From assembly GCF_048773025.1 (NCBI RefSeq), contig NC_133572.1:9501001-9565000 (forward strand): DNA of 64,000 bases. The letters run 5' to 3'. Positions within the stretch are counted from its first letter, which is position 1; each line of letters starts with the position of its first letter. The notes beneath the pieces are model-generated. The model saw only the letters and a program-made list of their open reading frames with translations. It was not told where the DNA came from and searched no databases. Shown in pieces: positions 1 through 12,614 of this stretch. The position numbers and the translations under genes were made by a program. The DNA is from Camelus bactrianus (taxonomy: Eukaryota; Chordata; Mammalia; Artiodactyla; Camelidae).

Positions 1-920
1 TTTTCGTTTTTTGAAATGTAAGTTACATGTGCGTTTAGACTGATGCCAAACTGTTTTGATCCCTGTCCACAAAGAGCCTTGGGAAAGAAGTTAAATAGTA
101 TACGTATAAAATGTTGATGAGAACCTCAGCTGAGATATAATCAGAATGAAAAAAAAAAAAGCCCAAACAAGGAAACCTAGATGAAGAATATATAAAGACA
201 GTAATTACCAAAAAAAAAGGAAAGGAAGCAGGTGTCGTATCAGAATATATAAAGTAATCTAACACCACTGAGTTATTTCATCTTTCATTTTCCGGGAAGG
301 GCGTATGACAGACTGCAACTCTCAGAAAAATATGCACACACCTGGTGTCACCTGTGTAGGTGTGATCAGAAGCCGCCTGTTGGAAAATAAAGGATTAAAA
401 AAACATGAAATTAGAGAAAATAACACATAAAAGGACAGCTTAAGTTTCCAGCAAAGTAAATATATAGTTAGGTTGATCAACCCTCCAGCACAGTCCGCCT
501 GGGCTGTGTTTTCACAGGAAAACGAGGGTGGAGAGAATCACAGAAGTCTTGGCTCCGATCCATCCCTGTGGCCTGCTGACACAGGCCCAGTTCACCAGAG
601 TGCTGGGGTCGCCCTGGAGCTGCTGCTGGAAGATCTGCTTTTGTTAAAATTGAGGAGAAAGGAGCACGGGGAGTGGGGCTGGGCAGAATCGTCATTGCCC
701 ACCTTCTAGGACCTGGAAGGGGTTAGGGTTAGAAGCGGGGAAGGGCTGCTTTTTCTCTTCCAGCTAGGGGGAACTGGGTAGCACCGAACAGTTCTTGTGT
801 TCTAGCATTTAGAACTTTCCTCTGTTCCTGGGGTCACTGCAATGCCTCCAGGGGATTCTGAAAGCAGCCACTTGTTAAGCCAGTGTATTCCCCACTCAGG
901 CCATGATGAGGTTTACGCTA

Positions 921-1735
921 CAGAGCAGAATTCTTAACCACTTTTGTGCCACGAACCATTTTGGCATAGCCTGTAAATCCATTCTCAGCATAATATTTTA
1001 AAGTGCATAATATAAAAATATAATTGCAAATAAAATCTAAGTTGGCATACCACTATTAAAATATTTTAAAATATTGATGTACTGTAAAAAAATATTAAAA
1101 AAAAAAACAAATTTGTAGAGGGTGGGTATAGCTCAGTAGTAGAGTGTGTGCTTAGCATGCATGAGCTCTGAGTTTCAATTCCTAGTACCTCCATTAAAAT
1201 AAATTAATTAAATAAATAAACCTAATTATCTCCCCACCTCCCCCAAAACCCCAAATTTGTGATATAGTAACTGCATGCTTGTTAACATTTTACATGAAAC
1301 CTAGTTTTCCAGTTTAAGAATTATCTAATAATTAACATAATTTCAAGTTAATTATGAGTATGAAGGACATTTTGAAATATCGACAGCCAACTGATCTGAT
1401 TGAAAATATCTGTGGTTTCTGTTGGTGACAGTCACAGGTACTGTTCACAACATTGTAATTTGTATTGACATTCACAATGGAAGATGGTGCTAAATTTCGC
1501 TGAAATGAAGTTTGAAGGTTAGTGAAAATGAAGATGAAATGTATTCCCATCCAAGCTGACAGACCCTCTGAAATCTACCCATAGACTGCTCGGTGGGTCT
1601 GAACCTCAGGTTAGGTTCCCTACTCCAGAGGTTTACCCATCCCCATACAGAAATTTGCCACAAATGCCACATCAATTTTCGAGCAATTGCATCATGATTA
1701 CTCACTTCAAAAAGGTGTTAACTTAATCTCTATCT
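921..1735. repeat. Ancient interspersed repeat, family not named, split by the SINE
   Basis: The phrases around gaattcttaaccacttttg (927-945) and the tract at 1425-1590 recall a mammal-wide repeat I cannot name with confidence. The camelid SINE with its target duplication lies in the middle, so this unit is older than the SINE. Confidence 0.4.
1117..1251 (+). mobile_element. Camelid tRNA-derived SINE (vic-1 type), full length
   Basis: It begins with a tRNA-like head (box A-like tagctcagtagtagagtg and box B-like gagtttcaattcctag) and continues into the camelid SINE body (cctccattaaaataaat, then cctaattatctcccc). It is flanked by a 9-bp direct repeat CAAATTTGT (1108-1116 and 1252-1260), the target-site duplication. 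It sits inside an older repeat-like unit and is the best evidence that the organism is a camelid. Confidence 0.9.
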
Positions 1736-2027
1736 CTCTGATGATTCAGAAGTCACTTCAAAACCTTGCAGTATGCCAAGAGGTTAACATTGTGAGTATC
1801 AAACATTACCAGCCTGTAGATTTGAGGGGTGCTTGTTAACGAAATTGCTGGGTTCAGAAAACCGATAATAGTTGTTGGTATTTTCTTTCTAAACCAAGCT
1901 ATGCGACAAATTATGCAAGAGTGGATGATATTATCATTGCCTCATGAGTCCTCGGGAAAAAATAAGTAGAGTAGGGTACTCATTCCAGGTGATAAAACAG
2001 GATAGTTAAAGTGGAGTGAGACTGAAG

Positions 2028-2215
2028 TTAGGCAGCTTTTCATTCAGATCTCAACCCTGCCGCTCACACTGGCAAATCATTTTATTTCTCTATACTTTAG
2101 TTATCTGAGCTGCCAAATGGAGATAAAAGTAGTGCCCCTCTCAGAAACGTTAAGGTGTTAAATGAGATAAAGCGCTGTAATGAGCTAAACCGGCACCTGC
2201 CATGAAGTATCCCTC
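2028..2215 (+). repeat. MIR SINE
   Basis: The MIR order is present: a head-like ctgccgctcacactggcaaatca, then cttta-gttatctgagctg, then gtgttaaatgagataaagcgc. Diverged. Confidence 0.65.
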
Positions 2216-2959
2216 GCCTGTCGTGAAATGAATGAGGACAAGCTACAGACCAACAAACATCTCAACCTGCCCTCTCTTTCAGCTTCTTTGCTTGCACCTG
2301 CTCTAGAGCCTTCCCTTTAGCGGATGGGCTCTGTTTTTCATGCTCACCTCTAGATCCCTTTGGTTCAAGAAGGCAGGAGAAAAGAGAAGAGGCCACTTAG
2401 ACTGCAGATAAGGCAGATGTGCGGGACATACCAGAACAGCTTAAAACTATCTGCAGTCCGCAGATAAGAGTGTAGTTCTGGTAACAGCGCCAAAATATTT
2501 TGCAATTTGGGGAAATAGTTTACAATCCAGCCACCCCCAGTTTTGCTTTGCCAAAATGCCATGAGGGACATGCAAGAAGCTTGAGAATTAGCAAGTAATT
2601 TTTCATATGAATTCCCACTAATTGGGGGCTGACCCGAAGGATGAAATTTATGACCATTCTTGGAAAACAACTATATTCCTGTTTCATGAAAACAGGGTAC
2701 TAAAACTGATCAACTGCTTCCTGTCCCTAAAGTGATAGGGCTCAACTGACCAGGAATGTCCCATTTTTACTCTTTTTGGCTCCCACCTTATACTTCAAGG
2801 ATGCAAAAAATAAAACCAAAACAAAACACAAGGAACTCTGACTCCAAAAAATACAAAATACTGATGACTAGGAAATGGGAGCTTTGACTGCTTATTTCTG
2901 GAAGCTGGACTTTCTTTCTTATCACAGTGAAATGCAAATAATGGCATCCGCTAATGGGG

Positions 2960-3101
2960 AAATTTTGCTTTCCAATTTTTTGTCACTTTTTTGGAATATA
3001 GTTTCAAATTTAGAAAAAAAAGCTCTGAAAATAGAATAAATAACTCTCATATACTCTTCATTGAGATTCACTTATTTACAAATTGCCCTACTGGTTTTAT
3101 C

Positions 3102-3163
<62 letters not shown>

Positions 3164-4255
3164 GCATTTTTCTGTACCATTAGGGAGTATGTTGCAGATA
3201 ACTTTCCTCTAAATATGTAACTATGTATATGTAATAATAAGGGTGTTTTGTAATACAACAATACAGTTACCAATATCAAAAAATTTAACATTGATACAAA
3301 AATATTATCTAATCCACAGTTCACATTCAAATTTCTTAAGTTGTCCCCACAATACCCTTTAAATTACATTTTTTTTCCTAGTCCAGGATCTAATCCAGGG
3401 ACAAACATTGAATTTACTGTTATACATCTTTAGTCTCATTTAAATTGGAATATTCCCACTATCTTTAGAAATGTATATATTTCAAGTCTTTGACATTTTT
3501 GGAGTGTATGAGGTGTCTTGAAGAGTATACAGGTTTTGAAGGAGGTCAGACTGTAATGTTCCCGAACTGGATTTGTCTAGTATTTCCTTGTGACATGCAT
3601 CTGGGGGGTAGAATGCCACAGAAGTAATCGTGTCCTTTCCAGTAAATCATATCAGAAGGCATAGGTTGCTGGTTTGTCCCATCATTGGTGAAATTAACTT
3701 CAATCACTTGATTCAGGTGGTGATTTTCCCTTTTCTCCTGTAAAGTTGATATTTTTCTGCTTCTAACTAATAAATAATGTGTGAGAGATCCTCTAAGACT
3801 ACGTAAATATCCTGGTCCTCATCAAACTTCCACCTGTTAGTTTCAAAATCCATGGATGACTCTTACCTTAATCAGTTAGTACAAACTGGTTCCCAAATAG
3901 TAGCTGTCTAAATCTGTCATTCTTTCTACCCCTATTAGTTGATAGTCAACTGTAAGTTATTATTTATATCAGCATGGACTCATACAGTCTTATCTTATTC
4001 AAAGCTGTAATCCATTACTACCAATATTTATTTTGTCTCAGATTGCCCAGCAAGTACCCTTTCAAGCTGTCCTTCTGACATACCACCATCATTTGTTGAG
4101 CACAACAATAACAATGTTTCATTCTTTTGCAAAATTTGCTGCCTTGCTAGTACAGAAATACATCTTTAATTCTTACATAAAGATGATTCATTTTCCTTTT
4201 ACCGGAAGGAGAAGAGTGATTAATGACTGATTTAACTATATATGTGTATTTTAAG
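2960..4255 (-). repeat. L1M-type LINE fragment, split by a microsatellite
   Basis: Phrases around 3380-3420 (tccaggatctaatccaggg) and 3640-3730 match an ancient L1 3' region as I remember it. It shares a colinear, diverged block with 35890-36830, which is direct evidence that both are copies of one family. The antisense orientation is a guess. A (TC)n(TA)n tract interrupts it. Confidence 0.5.
3104..3163 (+). repeat. (TC)n(TA)n compound microsatellite
   Basis: About 18 TC units followed directly by about 11 TA units. It is likely length-polymorphic. Confidence 0.95.
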
Positions 4256-4984
4256 TATGTATTTGGCTTTTCAGGATTTGTGGTTTCCTTGACATCAGTT
4301 ACTGATTTCAGGCATTTCTTTATATTATGCATACAAGAATAAATCAGGCCAAAGACAAAACAAACAACAAAAAATTCTAGCCAAGTTTATCTACCTGAGA
4401 ATGGAAAAAGAGACACTTAATGGCTTAGAGACTTAGCCGAGATCTGAGACAATGAAGGAAAATTGTGACATTCCATTGTTCACATAAGAAGAAAGAGAGC
4501 AGTAGAGATTATCTTAAATTTTGGAAAATGGACACAGAAAAATGACCATAGTTCTTTTCAAATATGACAAATTTTTCTTTGTATAAAACTGCAAATATGT
4601 TTTATTATTATGGCCAGTATACTTTCTCTGCCATTGAGCAGGACTTTTTTGCAAAGTTCTATATACACAGTAGCATGTTTATATCACTTTTGTTTTAAAT
4701 CTTTCCTTAATACTGTGCTGGAAGAAGTTGTGTTAGAGTGTGTTGATATCCACCGATTCTCAGTCTGAAGCACCAGGATCCTTGATGGGGAGAAAGTAGC
4801 CCTCTCAGTCCCAGGCCACGTCATGAGCTAGCAGGCAGCACACAAAGACTGAAGCAGACACAAGAGATATGCAGATGCCACTAAAATGCGGCTTTTTAAA
4901 GCCCACATTTTTGGAAAATTTTGTAAAGGCTCCATCCGTAAAGAAAACATAAAAGAATCATACGGTAGAAGGTCTGTAGAATTT
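4256..4984. other. No gene or repeat recognised
   Basis: AT-rich intron sequence without a significant ORF or a repeat that I can name. Confidence 0.5.
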
Positions 4985-5098
4985 GTTCTGTGACCTCAGA
5001 AATATCTTTTAACCTTTTAATCACAATCTCATCATCTCTTAAACAGGGATGATAGTAACACCTGCCTTATCCATCCCACAGGGTGTTCTAATTAAAAA
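4985..5098 (+). repeat. MIR SINE fragment
   Basis: ctgtgacctcag... ttaaacagggatgatagtaac... matches the MIR core and tail. It ends in an A-run. Confidence 0.6.
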
Positions 5099-5524
5099 AA
5101 AAAAAAAAAGCATGGGTAGGTCAATCAGAATAAAGAAAAAAATTCAGGGGATCAAGTCTTCCAATATACCAAAGCTAAGGTATTCCAAACTAAGAAGAGT
5201 GGGAGAGCTTGGGTATATGAGTACTAACTACCCAAACTGAAGACGGAGAGTCAAAAGCCCTGTTGGTCTTCCCTCTCCCTCTCAGAGCCAACTGCTGGAA
5301 GCCCTGCTCCCAGGACAAAATGATAATCGTGAGCACACACCATACATTAAGGAGTAAAGGGGTAACACAGATGGGAGTAGTGGAGGGGGAAAAGTGAGCA
5401 GAGAAAGGTTTTCTTTCTTTACTCATGAGAATCTCTTTTGTTCTCAAGGAGGGGAGAAAAAGCATGAAGAATAAAAAAACCCACACACAACCAAACTGAC
5501 TGTATGGTTATAACTTTGTATTTC

Positions 5525-5665
5525 TGGGCTCTTACAGATGATCTGGTCCAATTACCTTATTTTGCAAATGTGAAGGTGAACCTAGAAAGGGAAGTCTTGC
5601 TTCTGGTCACACAGCTGATTACTGGCACAGCGGATCAGGGAACCCAGGGCTACTTACAATGTAGT
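5525..5665 (-). repeat. MIR-like remnant
   Basis: gatgatctggtccaattacc... ttgcaaatgtgaaggtg... gtcacacagctgatt resembles a reversed MIR/MIR3 core. Confidence 0.45.
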
Positions 5666-5669
5666 GCCA

Positions 5670-8640
5670 GACCCAGGAATCCTGTAACACACATTTGTAT
5701 TGTGAAAACTTTAAATTCTGCCACGAGCAGTGGCTTTATAGAATGATATTTATGTTAAGCCTATATTTTTGCTAAGAATTTTGACAAACTTTGCTGAAGC
5801 AATACAAGTTATGGTTTTCTCTTGAGTCCCAGCCTGCGTTAATGAGGGTCCCTAGCTTCACGGTGACATGGCATTTCTGTGTTTTGTTGCAACATGACAG
5901 ATGTAGTGGAGATCATGAGTGCTTTCCTTTTGTCAACAGTGCTGGGAGCGCTACACAAACCCCAGCAGACACGACCCCTGCCAGGTGGCCTGACACTCAG
6001 AAAGGAGAAAAGAATAACGTCCTAGGACAAGTGGATGACTCAGGCTGGAGGGAAGAAGGAGGGATGAGAATTAACATTTATGATTTCATTTTGTGACTCA
6101 CAGACACATTTTCCCTAAATTGTATTTCAAATACTGCCTGTTAATTTTAAGATGAATATAGAGATTTGAGATGAAAAGGGCAATGACCCCAAAGAATTAA
6201 AATTTAGCATGAATGTGAAGAAGAAGGCTGGAAGAGGGAAATGTTTCCAGTAGAGGATAGGACGTAAATCTGGAATAAGGGGAAGGAAGTAAATTGATAA
6301 TCAGATGGTCTCTGATGCAACTGCAGATCTGTTCAGTGGGAGTGTCTCCTAGGGTCTAGCCAGGAACACAGAAACCACCCTAGGTCTTTCAAACAGAAGG
6401 CATTTAATAGAGGGAAATTGTTATGCAAAACAATGGAAGAGCTGAGAAGCCAGTCAGGAGATGGGAAGGCAACAGCAAATAGCCGTAAACACAACTAGAG
6501 CTGAAGGGACAACAGGAAGAAATGGGTAACCAGGGTCTAGCATATGGACCCTTCCAGAGGGACCTGGAGTCTGTGGAGACTGCCTTGTGGGAGATGGGAT
6601 CATGGAGGGAGGGGCTTTCCTGGGGTAATTAGAACTAAAAAGGAAATGTTGTTACTACTGGAGACACAAGGAGCAGAGAGGGAGAGAGGGAGAAATATTG
6701 TGGTTCTTCCTCCTTCCTACCCTTCAGTCTTCTGTCATTGCCTGGCATTGGCCAAACACACTAGGAAGGCAAAGGACGTGGGAGCCTAGGGAATGTAGTT
6801 CCATTTGAAACAGAAAAGAGCAGAAAAAGGCAGCAATAAATCCAAAATTACTCAATGTGTTGAGCAGAACACATAGCAGAGTTAACAAAGTCTGACTCCA
6901 GCAGACCAGTTCCACTAATTTCTGAGCCAATTCTGACTGAAGCAAGTTTTCCATTAGGACCTCTGTTACCATAGGGTCTGAATTTGTCCATCCTCCTCTC
7001 TAGCGCTTTTGAAGTAAGCTCCAAACTCATGGTCTATTTGCCAAACTTTAGAGTTTCCCTAAACAACCAAAGCGTTTGGGCCATCATAAAGTCAAACTCC
7101 AGCTCACCATCAGAATCTATTCGGATCCTGCTGCATTTTTCTGAGATTCTGAGAGCCCAGGCAGCTCTTATTAACTCCCTCTTCCAAGGGATGTGAATAA
7201 GGCCTGAACCCTCAAAATTGGACCAAGATATTGCTCCAAAATGAATTGATCATCTGGTGTCTTGGTGCAGCCACCTATGGTGCTTCCATATCACCACCAG
7301 CGAGTGTGGGACAAAGGGCTCTGTGTCTCCACCCACCAGGTTGGACTTCCTTGGTATGGTCAACAGCAGAATTTCCCACGTGGTGCCATGCCTTCATCCA
7401 GAGGTTATCAACCTTGGGGGCAACGGAACCACTGTTCAAATCCCCCCACTCAGATCACCCCTGGTCCGCTAAACAGTCAAATTGAGTTTTCCTTCTCTGG
7501 CTTCGGTAATTTACCACCCCTGCGAGATGTTAATTAGCACAAAATAGTCTAAGGTGTATGAGAATAAGATAGAAATAAAACTAAATTTCCTTTGGAAACT
7601 TGACCTTTTGCCTCTGGAGAGAACTGAAAAGGGTGTTACTGAAGTTTTCCATTGATGTGCTTGTTCTCTCTTCATTAAGCCAGAGTGCCACTCTGAGAAT
7701 TTAAATGTAAGAGCAGATTGTAAATAATCCTCTTGGCACTGAGAACCATGCTGTCTCTTCAAGGTCTCAATCTGTTCCTCCAGAGTAGACTCTAAGCTAA
7801 ATAAAGAGGGGGAACGAAGTGTCCCGAAATGACAGGGGATCCAAGGACACCATCAGCAGCTCCCCCGCGTGCCTTCTCCTGATGGCACTTTAGAGCTGAC
7901 GAGGAGAGCAAGGTTCCTTGCTTCCCTGCTGAGCCCTGGTAGCATTAGTCATAGCAGGGCAGCGGCTGCTGGAAGACTGCAAATTACAGACCCCTGGCTC
8001 TGCATGTAAACTGTCCGAGTACCACGACCGAGACGGGATTGGAAGCCCATATACCAAGCACTTCTTCTAGCCAACAATCTTTTAACTTCTGCCAAGGCTT
8101 CCTTTTTTTTTTGTCACTAAAATAAAGTTGCTCGGCCTCCAGAAATAACATCTGTTGCTCAGAGTAACATTTTCAAACAACATAATAAACTGTACTTCCA
8201 GAAAATATACACTTTGTGCTTCCCTAAGAGTTCTTGCAGGACGGATGCTGTGGGATTCTGGGCTCCCTCCTTTCAAGCACTGCCTGCCGTCAGGCAAATA
8301 AATAGTTTTGTTGTCATGGGTGGTGGTAAGAGTTACTATGTATGAGGTACCTCCATCTGCAGCATGCAGTGACCGAAGGTGCTTTAAATAACAGCCCTAC
8401 TCAGATTTGCAGTAGACTTTTTTTTTTTTCCCCCTAAACTGGTGTCATGGTACCCTGGAGTTAGTACCAGGGAGATCTAAGAAGGTTTAAGAATAAGAAC
8501 AACATAAACACTCCTAGCGTGGTGCATTTTTAGAGTCCCTAAAATGAATTCTGCTTTCAGGGGATCACCTAACCCCCTCATTCCAACTCCCCAGGATTAC
8601 TCTGCATTCTTCTCATCTTAGAACCTTATCCTCACCATCC
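5670..8640. other. Unassigned intron sequence
   Basis: About 6375-6800 contains phrases (for example ctgtcattgcctggcattgg, cctagggaatgtagttcc) that feel like an old interspersed repeat, but I cannot name the family. Three overlapping short ORFs at 7231-7537 have no recognisable protein. Nothing else stands out. Confidence 0.4.
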
Positions 8641-9224
8641 ATCTCTGTCAATCTTTTAGAGACAGAAGAACAAAGGCAAGGAGGTGCCTGGATCACAGTC
8701 TGCTCTGTAGCTATAACGAGCTCTCCGGATCATCTCTTAGGTGTAGGTCACTAATTACAGGAGAACAGGGAGAGGTTATGCAGGTGGTATGCAATTATTA
8801 ACGCCACTGGAGATAATTCAAAACACTCATTTCTGTAGGCACAGGGTGAAGAAGGACTTGGATCCATGAGAACGCATCATTTCTAACTTGGGCAAGAATT
8901 CCAAAGACGTTTCTATTGTTATCAACCTCTTAAAAGCCTGAGAGCCTGCCCCACTGTCTGCCCAGGCAAGGATATGTGGTCGAGGCACTGAGGCGAAGCG
9001 GCTGCCAAGGGCAGAGGAGCAAGAAGACGTAGCTGGCGTTCCCAGACTTCCTTAGGGTCTAAAAATTATTGAAAAAGAATATCCACTCTCATGGGCTTGC
9101 AAGGAGAATTTTTGCAGATAAAATATATTCATCCAATCCATCTAATCTCCTTGACCTACAGAGTTGTGATGCCAAAAGGATGGGAAAATGTTCATTTCAG
9201 GCTTAACTCTCCTCTTTAACTTTG

Positions 9225-9340
9225 GGACTCCGGAAAAGTCACTCAGCTTCTCTGACATTCAGTTTCTTTATCATGATGATGATGACACCCACGTTCCCTA
9301 AGACACAGGTTATTAGAAAATCACTTTAAATTAACATATA
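9225..9340 (+). repeat. MIR SINE fragment
   Basis: gactccggaaaagtcactca... gtttctttatcatgatgatg... matches the MIR core and tail, diverged. Confidence 0.5.
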
Positions 9341-9889
9341 AGAAATTATAAAATATATCATACATTTGCAATTATTATTATCACGATTACTATTAGTCAG
9401 AATGTTACAATTAACCACTATACTGCCCGACAAAGGGCTGGACTCCAGGGCTTTTAAGAACCCTTCTGGCCCTAAGATTCTGTTATTCTGTGTGCGCATC
9501 TTCTCTCTCAAGGTCACAACACCAATGAAAATATAATGTCTTGCAAGTAAGGCAAGTCTTATAAAGGAGAATGTGCATAAGCAAGACTTGAAATCCCCTG
9601 TGCCAAGTGCAGAGGCGACACCTCCTTCCTAGTGTAAGGCCTGTGTAGAGATTTCTGAGGGTTAGCCTGACTTGGCTTTCCCAGGGGCCTGCCTGGAGGA
9701 CCAAGCACCCCAGAATTTCTCAGGGACAAGACCAAGCCTGGATTGAAGGTGACTCTCTGCTGGGTTGCCCTGAGAGCAGTCCAGTCCCTTGATTGCCCCC
9801 CTGTTTGTTTCACAGTGAAATCAGTGGGGATTCAGGTTCTGTGTTGGAACAGCCCCGCCCCACCTGTGTGTCAATGCCTGACTCTTCCA

Positions 9890-10067
9890 GAGCAGTTATT
9901 TTTGAAGTTCAGAATCATCAGAATCACCTGGAAGACTTGTAACATAGATATTTCTGGACCCCAACTTCAGGGTTTCTGATCAGTAGGTCTGGGGTGGGGC
10001 CTGAGAACTTGCATTTCCAAGATGATGCTATGCTGGTGGTCTGAGGACCACATGTGGAGGGGCCATT
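9890..10067 (-). repeat. MER5A-type hAT-Charlie DNA transposon
   Basis: Contains the diagnostic phrases atcagaatcacctgg, cagtaggtctggggtggggc and gctggtggtctgaggaccac. It is a non-autonomous hAT element of near-full length. It is the reverse complement of the copy at 45728-45900; absolute orientation is from memory. Confidence 0.8.
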
Positions 10068-10105
10068 GTATTTGCTGCTATCTAAAATAACTCTTCAAAT
10101 GTCTC

Positions 10106-10170
10106 AAAAACAAGCAATCTTAAAAAATAAACAAACAAACAAAAAAAAAACAAAAAAAACAAGCAATCTT
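10106..10170 (+). mobile_element. Tail-only retroposition scar with target-site duplication
   Basis: AAAAACAAGCAATCTT occurs at 10106-10121 and again, exactly, at 10155-10170. Between them is only a 33-bp A-rich stretch (aaaaataaacaaacaaac...). This is what an L1-driven insertion looks like when only the poly(A) tail was copied. Confidence 0.7.
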
Positions 10171-10864
10171 GTGAGTTGTTTTGGATGGAAGCTGGAATAG
10201 AAAAAGGTGTTTTTAAAAGGGTGGATAATGGGTATAAACTTTAAAAATAGATAATATTGTTATATCAATGACATCCAAATAAATATTTTTTTTTCTTTTT
10301 AAGATTTTTACAATGACACAAAATCATCTGGTATCTTTTGTTTGCTTGTTTAATCTTTTTTTTACCCCTCTGGCTGTAAGACTGAATAACGTTTTAATTG
10401 GTTCTTTACCCAAATCAAGGCCAAAAGCCTTTCAGACTGGCAACACAGATTTGTAATCTGTCCCTTGGAATTAGAAATTATGCCCTGAGAGAAGGTAAGG
10501 TCAACTTTAGACTTCAGTTTTCCCCTTCGCTCTACTTTCAATTTCGGCTTACGATCGCTTTTCATCTAATTAACCGGTTGATAGCTCTTAGCCTTTTTGT
10601 TGTTACATTCAGAGCTCCAAGACACTCCTTTAATAGTACGCTGCCTCACAACAAAGACCTGCAAAGTTCCCTACTTTCCTAAAAAGACTACATTTCCTGA
10701 GATGTATGTGCCGTTTCATGTTCAACATTAATGACGTGGCTGTGTCCCCTACAAGTTTAATCATCCACCACAAACCAGAGTGAAGTCTAAGCGCGGTCCA
10801 GCCTCTGCCTCATGCTCTCTGCTTGCCTTGTTAGCAACCGAGCAACCGTGCAGTGAACACGTCC

Positions 10865-11065
10865 AGTTCTGAGTCTTAAGACTCAGCCTCCACCCCGCTT
10901 TAACGCTTTCTAGTTCCAGAACCTGGAGGAAGCCCTTGACGCCCCCCAGACTCTTTCGGTTGTAAAATGGAGCCAATAATCTGTGCCTGGACTACTTCAG
11001 AGGGTTGTTTTGATGATCAAAATAAGAACGAGATAAAGGAGTGAGTGCACTTTGGAAACTTGCCT
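10865..11065 (+). repeat. MIR SINE
   Basis: gtaaaatggagccaataatc... ggttgttttgatgatcaaaat... follows the MIR core and tail. Confidence 0.6.
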
Positions 11066-11309
11066 TAAAAAGGGCAAGGTTTCCTTCTTCTTGGTGTCGC
11101 ATTACGGGCGCAGTGCATTCTCAGTGATGGATGGTTAGGTTGCCCTGGTCTGTGTTCACTGGCTGCGCTCCTGCTCCCAGCGAGCGGCTTCTCAAATGTG
11201 TGCCTGGAGACTGATGAGAGATGATGATGGACCCACGGCCGCCCACCACCGCGGTGGTGCCGACATTTCTCTGCTGCGGTCTGCCTAACAAAGTCACTTC
11301 CAACCTTTA

Positions 11310-11435
11310 AATCGTACCGTTAATATTATTTCCCCCAATTTACAGATATGTAAACAAAGGTGCAGATACTTGTCTTCCCAAGTACCTGGTAAGGGACAGA
11401 ACCTGGCCCTCTCAAAACGTCCATGGTCTTTCCAT
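11310..11435 (-). repeat. MIR SINE fragment
   Basis: ttatttcccccaatttacag atatgtaaacaaaggtgc... is the reverse MIR core. Confidence 0.55.
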
Positions 11436-11487
11436 CACTAAGATGATTTTCTTCTGGGAAACCAAATTTAAATAATTAAACAAACTG

Positions 11488-11582
11488 GTAGGTAGATCGA
11501 CAGACAGGTGAAGGTAACTAGATGATAGACAGACATATAGATAAACAGATGATGGATGAATGGACAGTAAGGTAGACAGCCA
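11488..11582 (+). repeat. Degenerate GATA/GACA simple repeat
   Basis: Repeated tagat, gacagac, gataaacagatgatgg tetranucleotide-like units over about 95 bp, with many interruptions. Confidence 0.7.
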
Positions 11583-12086
11583 ACCAGAGGGTGTGTTCTG
11601 TTGATACACTATAGTTTTCTTTGTTTGAGAATAATATTATTTTAATGACTTTCGGGAAGAAAAGATTTGATTGAGTTTACAAATCAAAGGGATCCCAAAG
11701 CAGGGAAGTGAAACAAGAGAATGAGTTACCTCTGGTCTGACAGTGAACTGAGCCATAAACACGAACTTTATAAGGTTTGGAGTGGGGTGGTTTTAAATGG
11801 TTTCAGCTCACGACAGGCTCTGCAAGAGCCAACCTATAAAGACAGATCTATAGTGTTTCTTGGAGCTATAAAGGACTCCGTCTTAAATGAGGACAGAATT
11901 TTATTTTTATGAGTTCCTAGCCAGGCGTTCATGTGACAGCAATTCCTGGCCTGTACTAAACTTCCCCTTTTAATGATTAATCCACACTTTTTATAGAGAG
12001 CGGGAGGTGGGAACATTAACAGAAGCCAGACACCAACTAAGCAATGAAACAAGGAGGGCATATGCCAACACACCATGCACTTAAAA

Positions 12087-12107
12087 GTGTGTGTGTGTGT
12101 GTGTGTT

Positions 12108-12153
<46 letters not shown>
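12087..12153 (+). repeat. (GT)n microsatellite
   Basis: About 30 GT units with one interruption (ttat near 12107). Confidence 0.95.
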
Positions 12154-12156
<3 letters not shown>

Positions 12157-12361
12157 TATCAAGGCAGGAATTCTGAGAGGACCAGGTGTTAAGACCTAGC
12201 TTGCAGAGCATTTTGGAATTGTTATAAGCCCCACCAAATTTAAAGTAAGTGACACATACATACCCAGAAATTGCAGTCATAACTAAGTTCAACTACTCTA
12301 ATGATAATAAGGCGAAGGACCACTTTAACATAAAAATACAACTTTATTTAAATAAAATGAA

Positions 12362-12612
12362 TGCTCTGCATCATTGAAAAATAAATATTAACAGAGTGAA
12401 CCCTCATGTAAACTATGGACTTGGGGGACAATGATGTATCATGGGAGGTTCACTGACTGTAGCAAGCGCACCACTCTCGGAGGGATGTTGAAGTTGGAGA
12501 GGCAGTAAGGTGGTGAGGGTAGGAGTTTGGAAACTCCCTGTACTTTCCACTCACTTTAGCTGTAAATCTAAAACTGCTCTAAACCTTAGTCTATTTTTAA
12601 AAAGAAATATTC
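12362..12612 (+). repeat. L1M-type LINE 3' end
   Basis: gtaaactatggacttggggg... gatgtatcatgggaggttca... ctaaaactgctctaaac is the typical old L1 3'UTR end. Confidence 0.7.
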
Positions 12613-12614
12613 AT

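Noticed and set aside
1117-1190. tRNA-like sequence with A and B boxes
   Set aside because: It is the head of a camelid SINE, not a functional tRNA gene; the acceptor stem and 3' end run into the SINE body.
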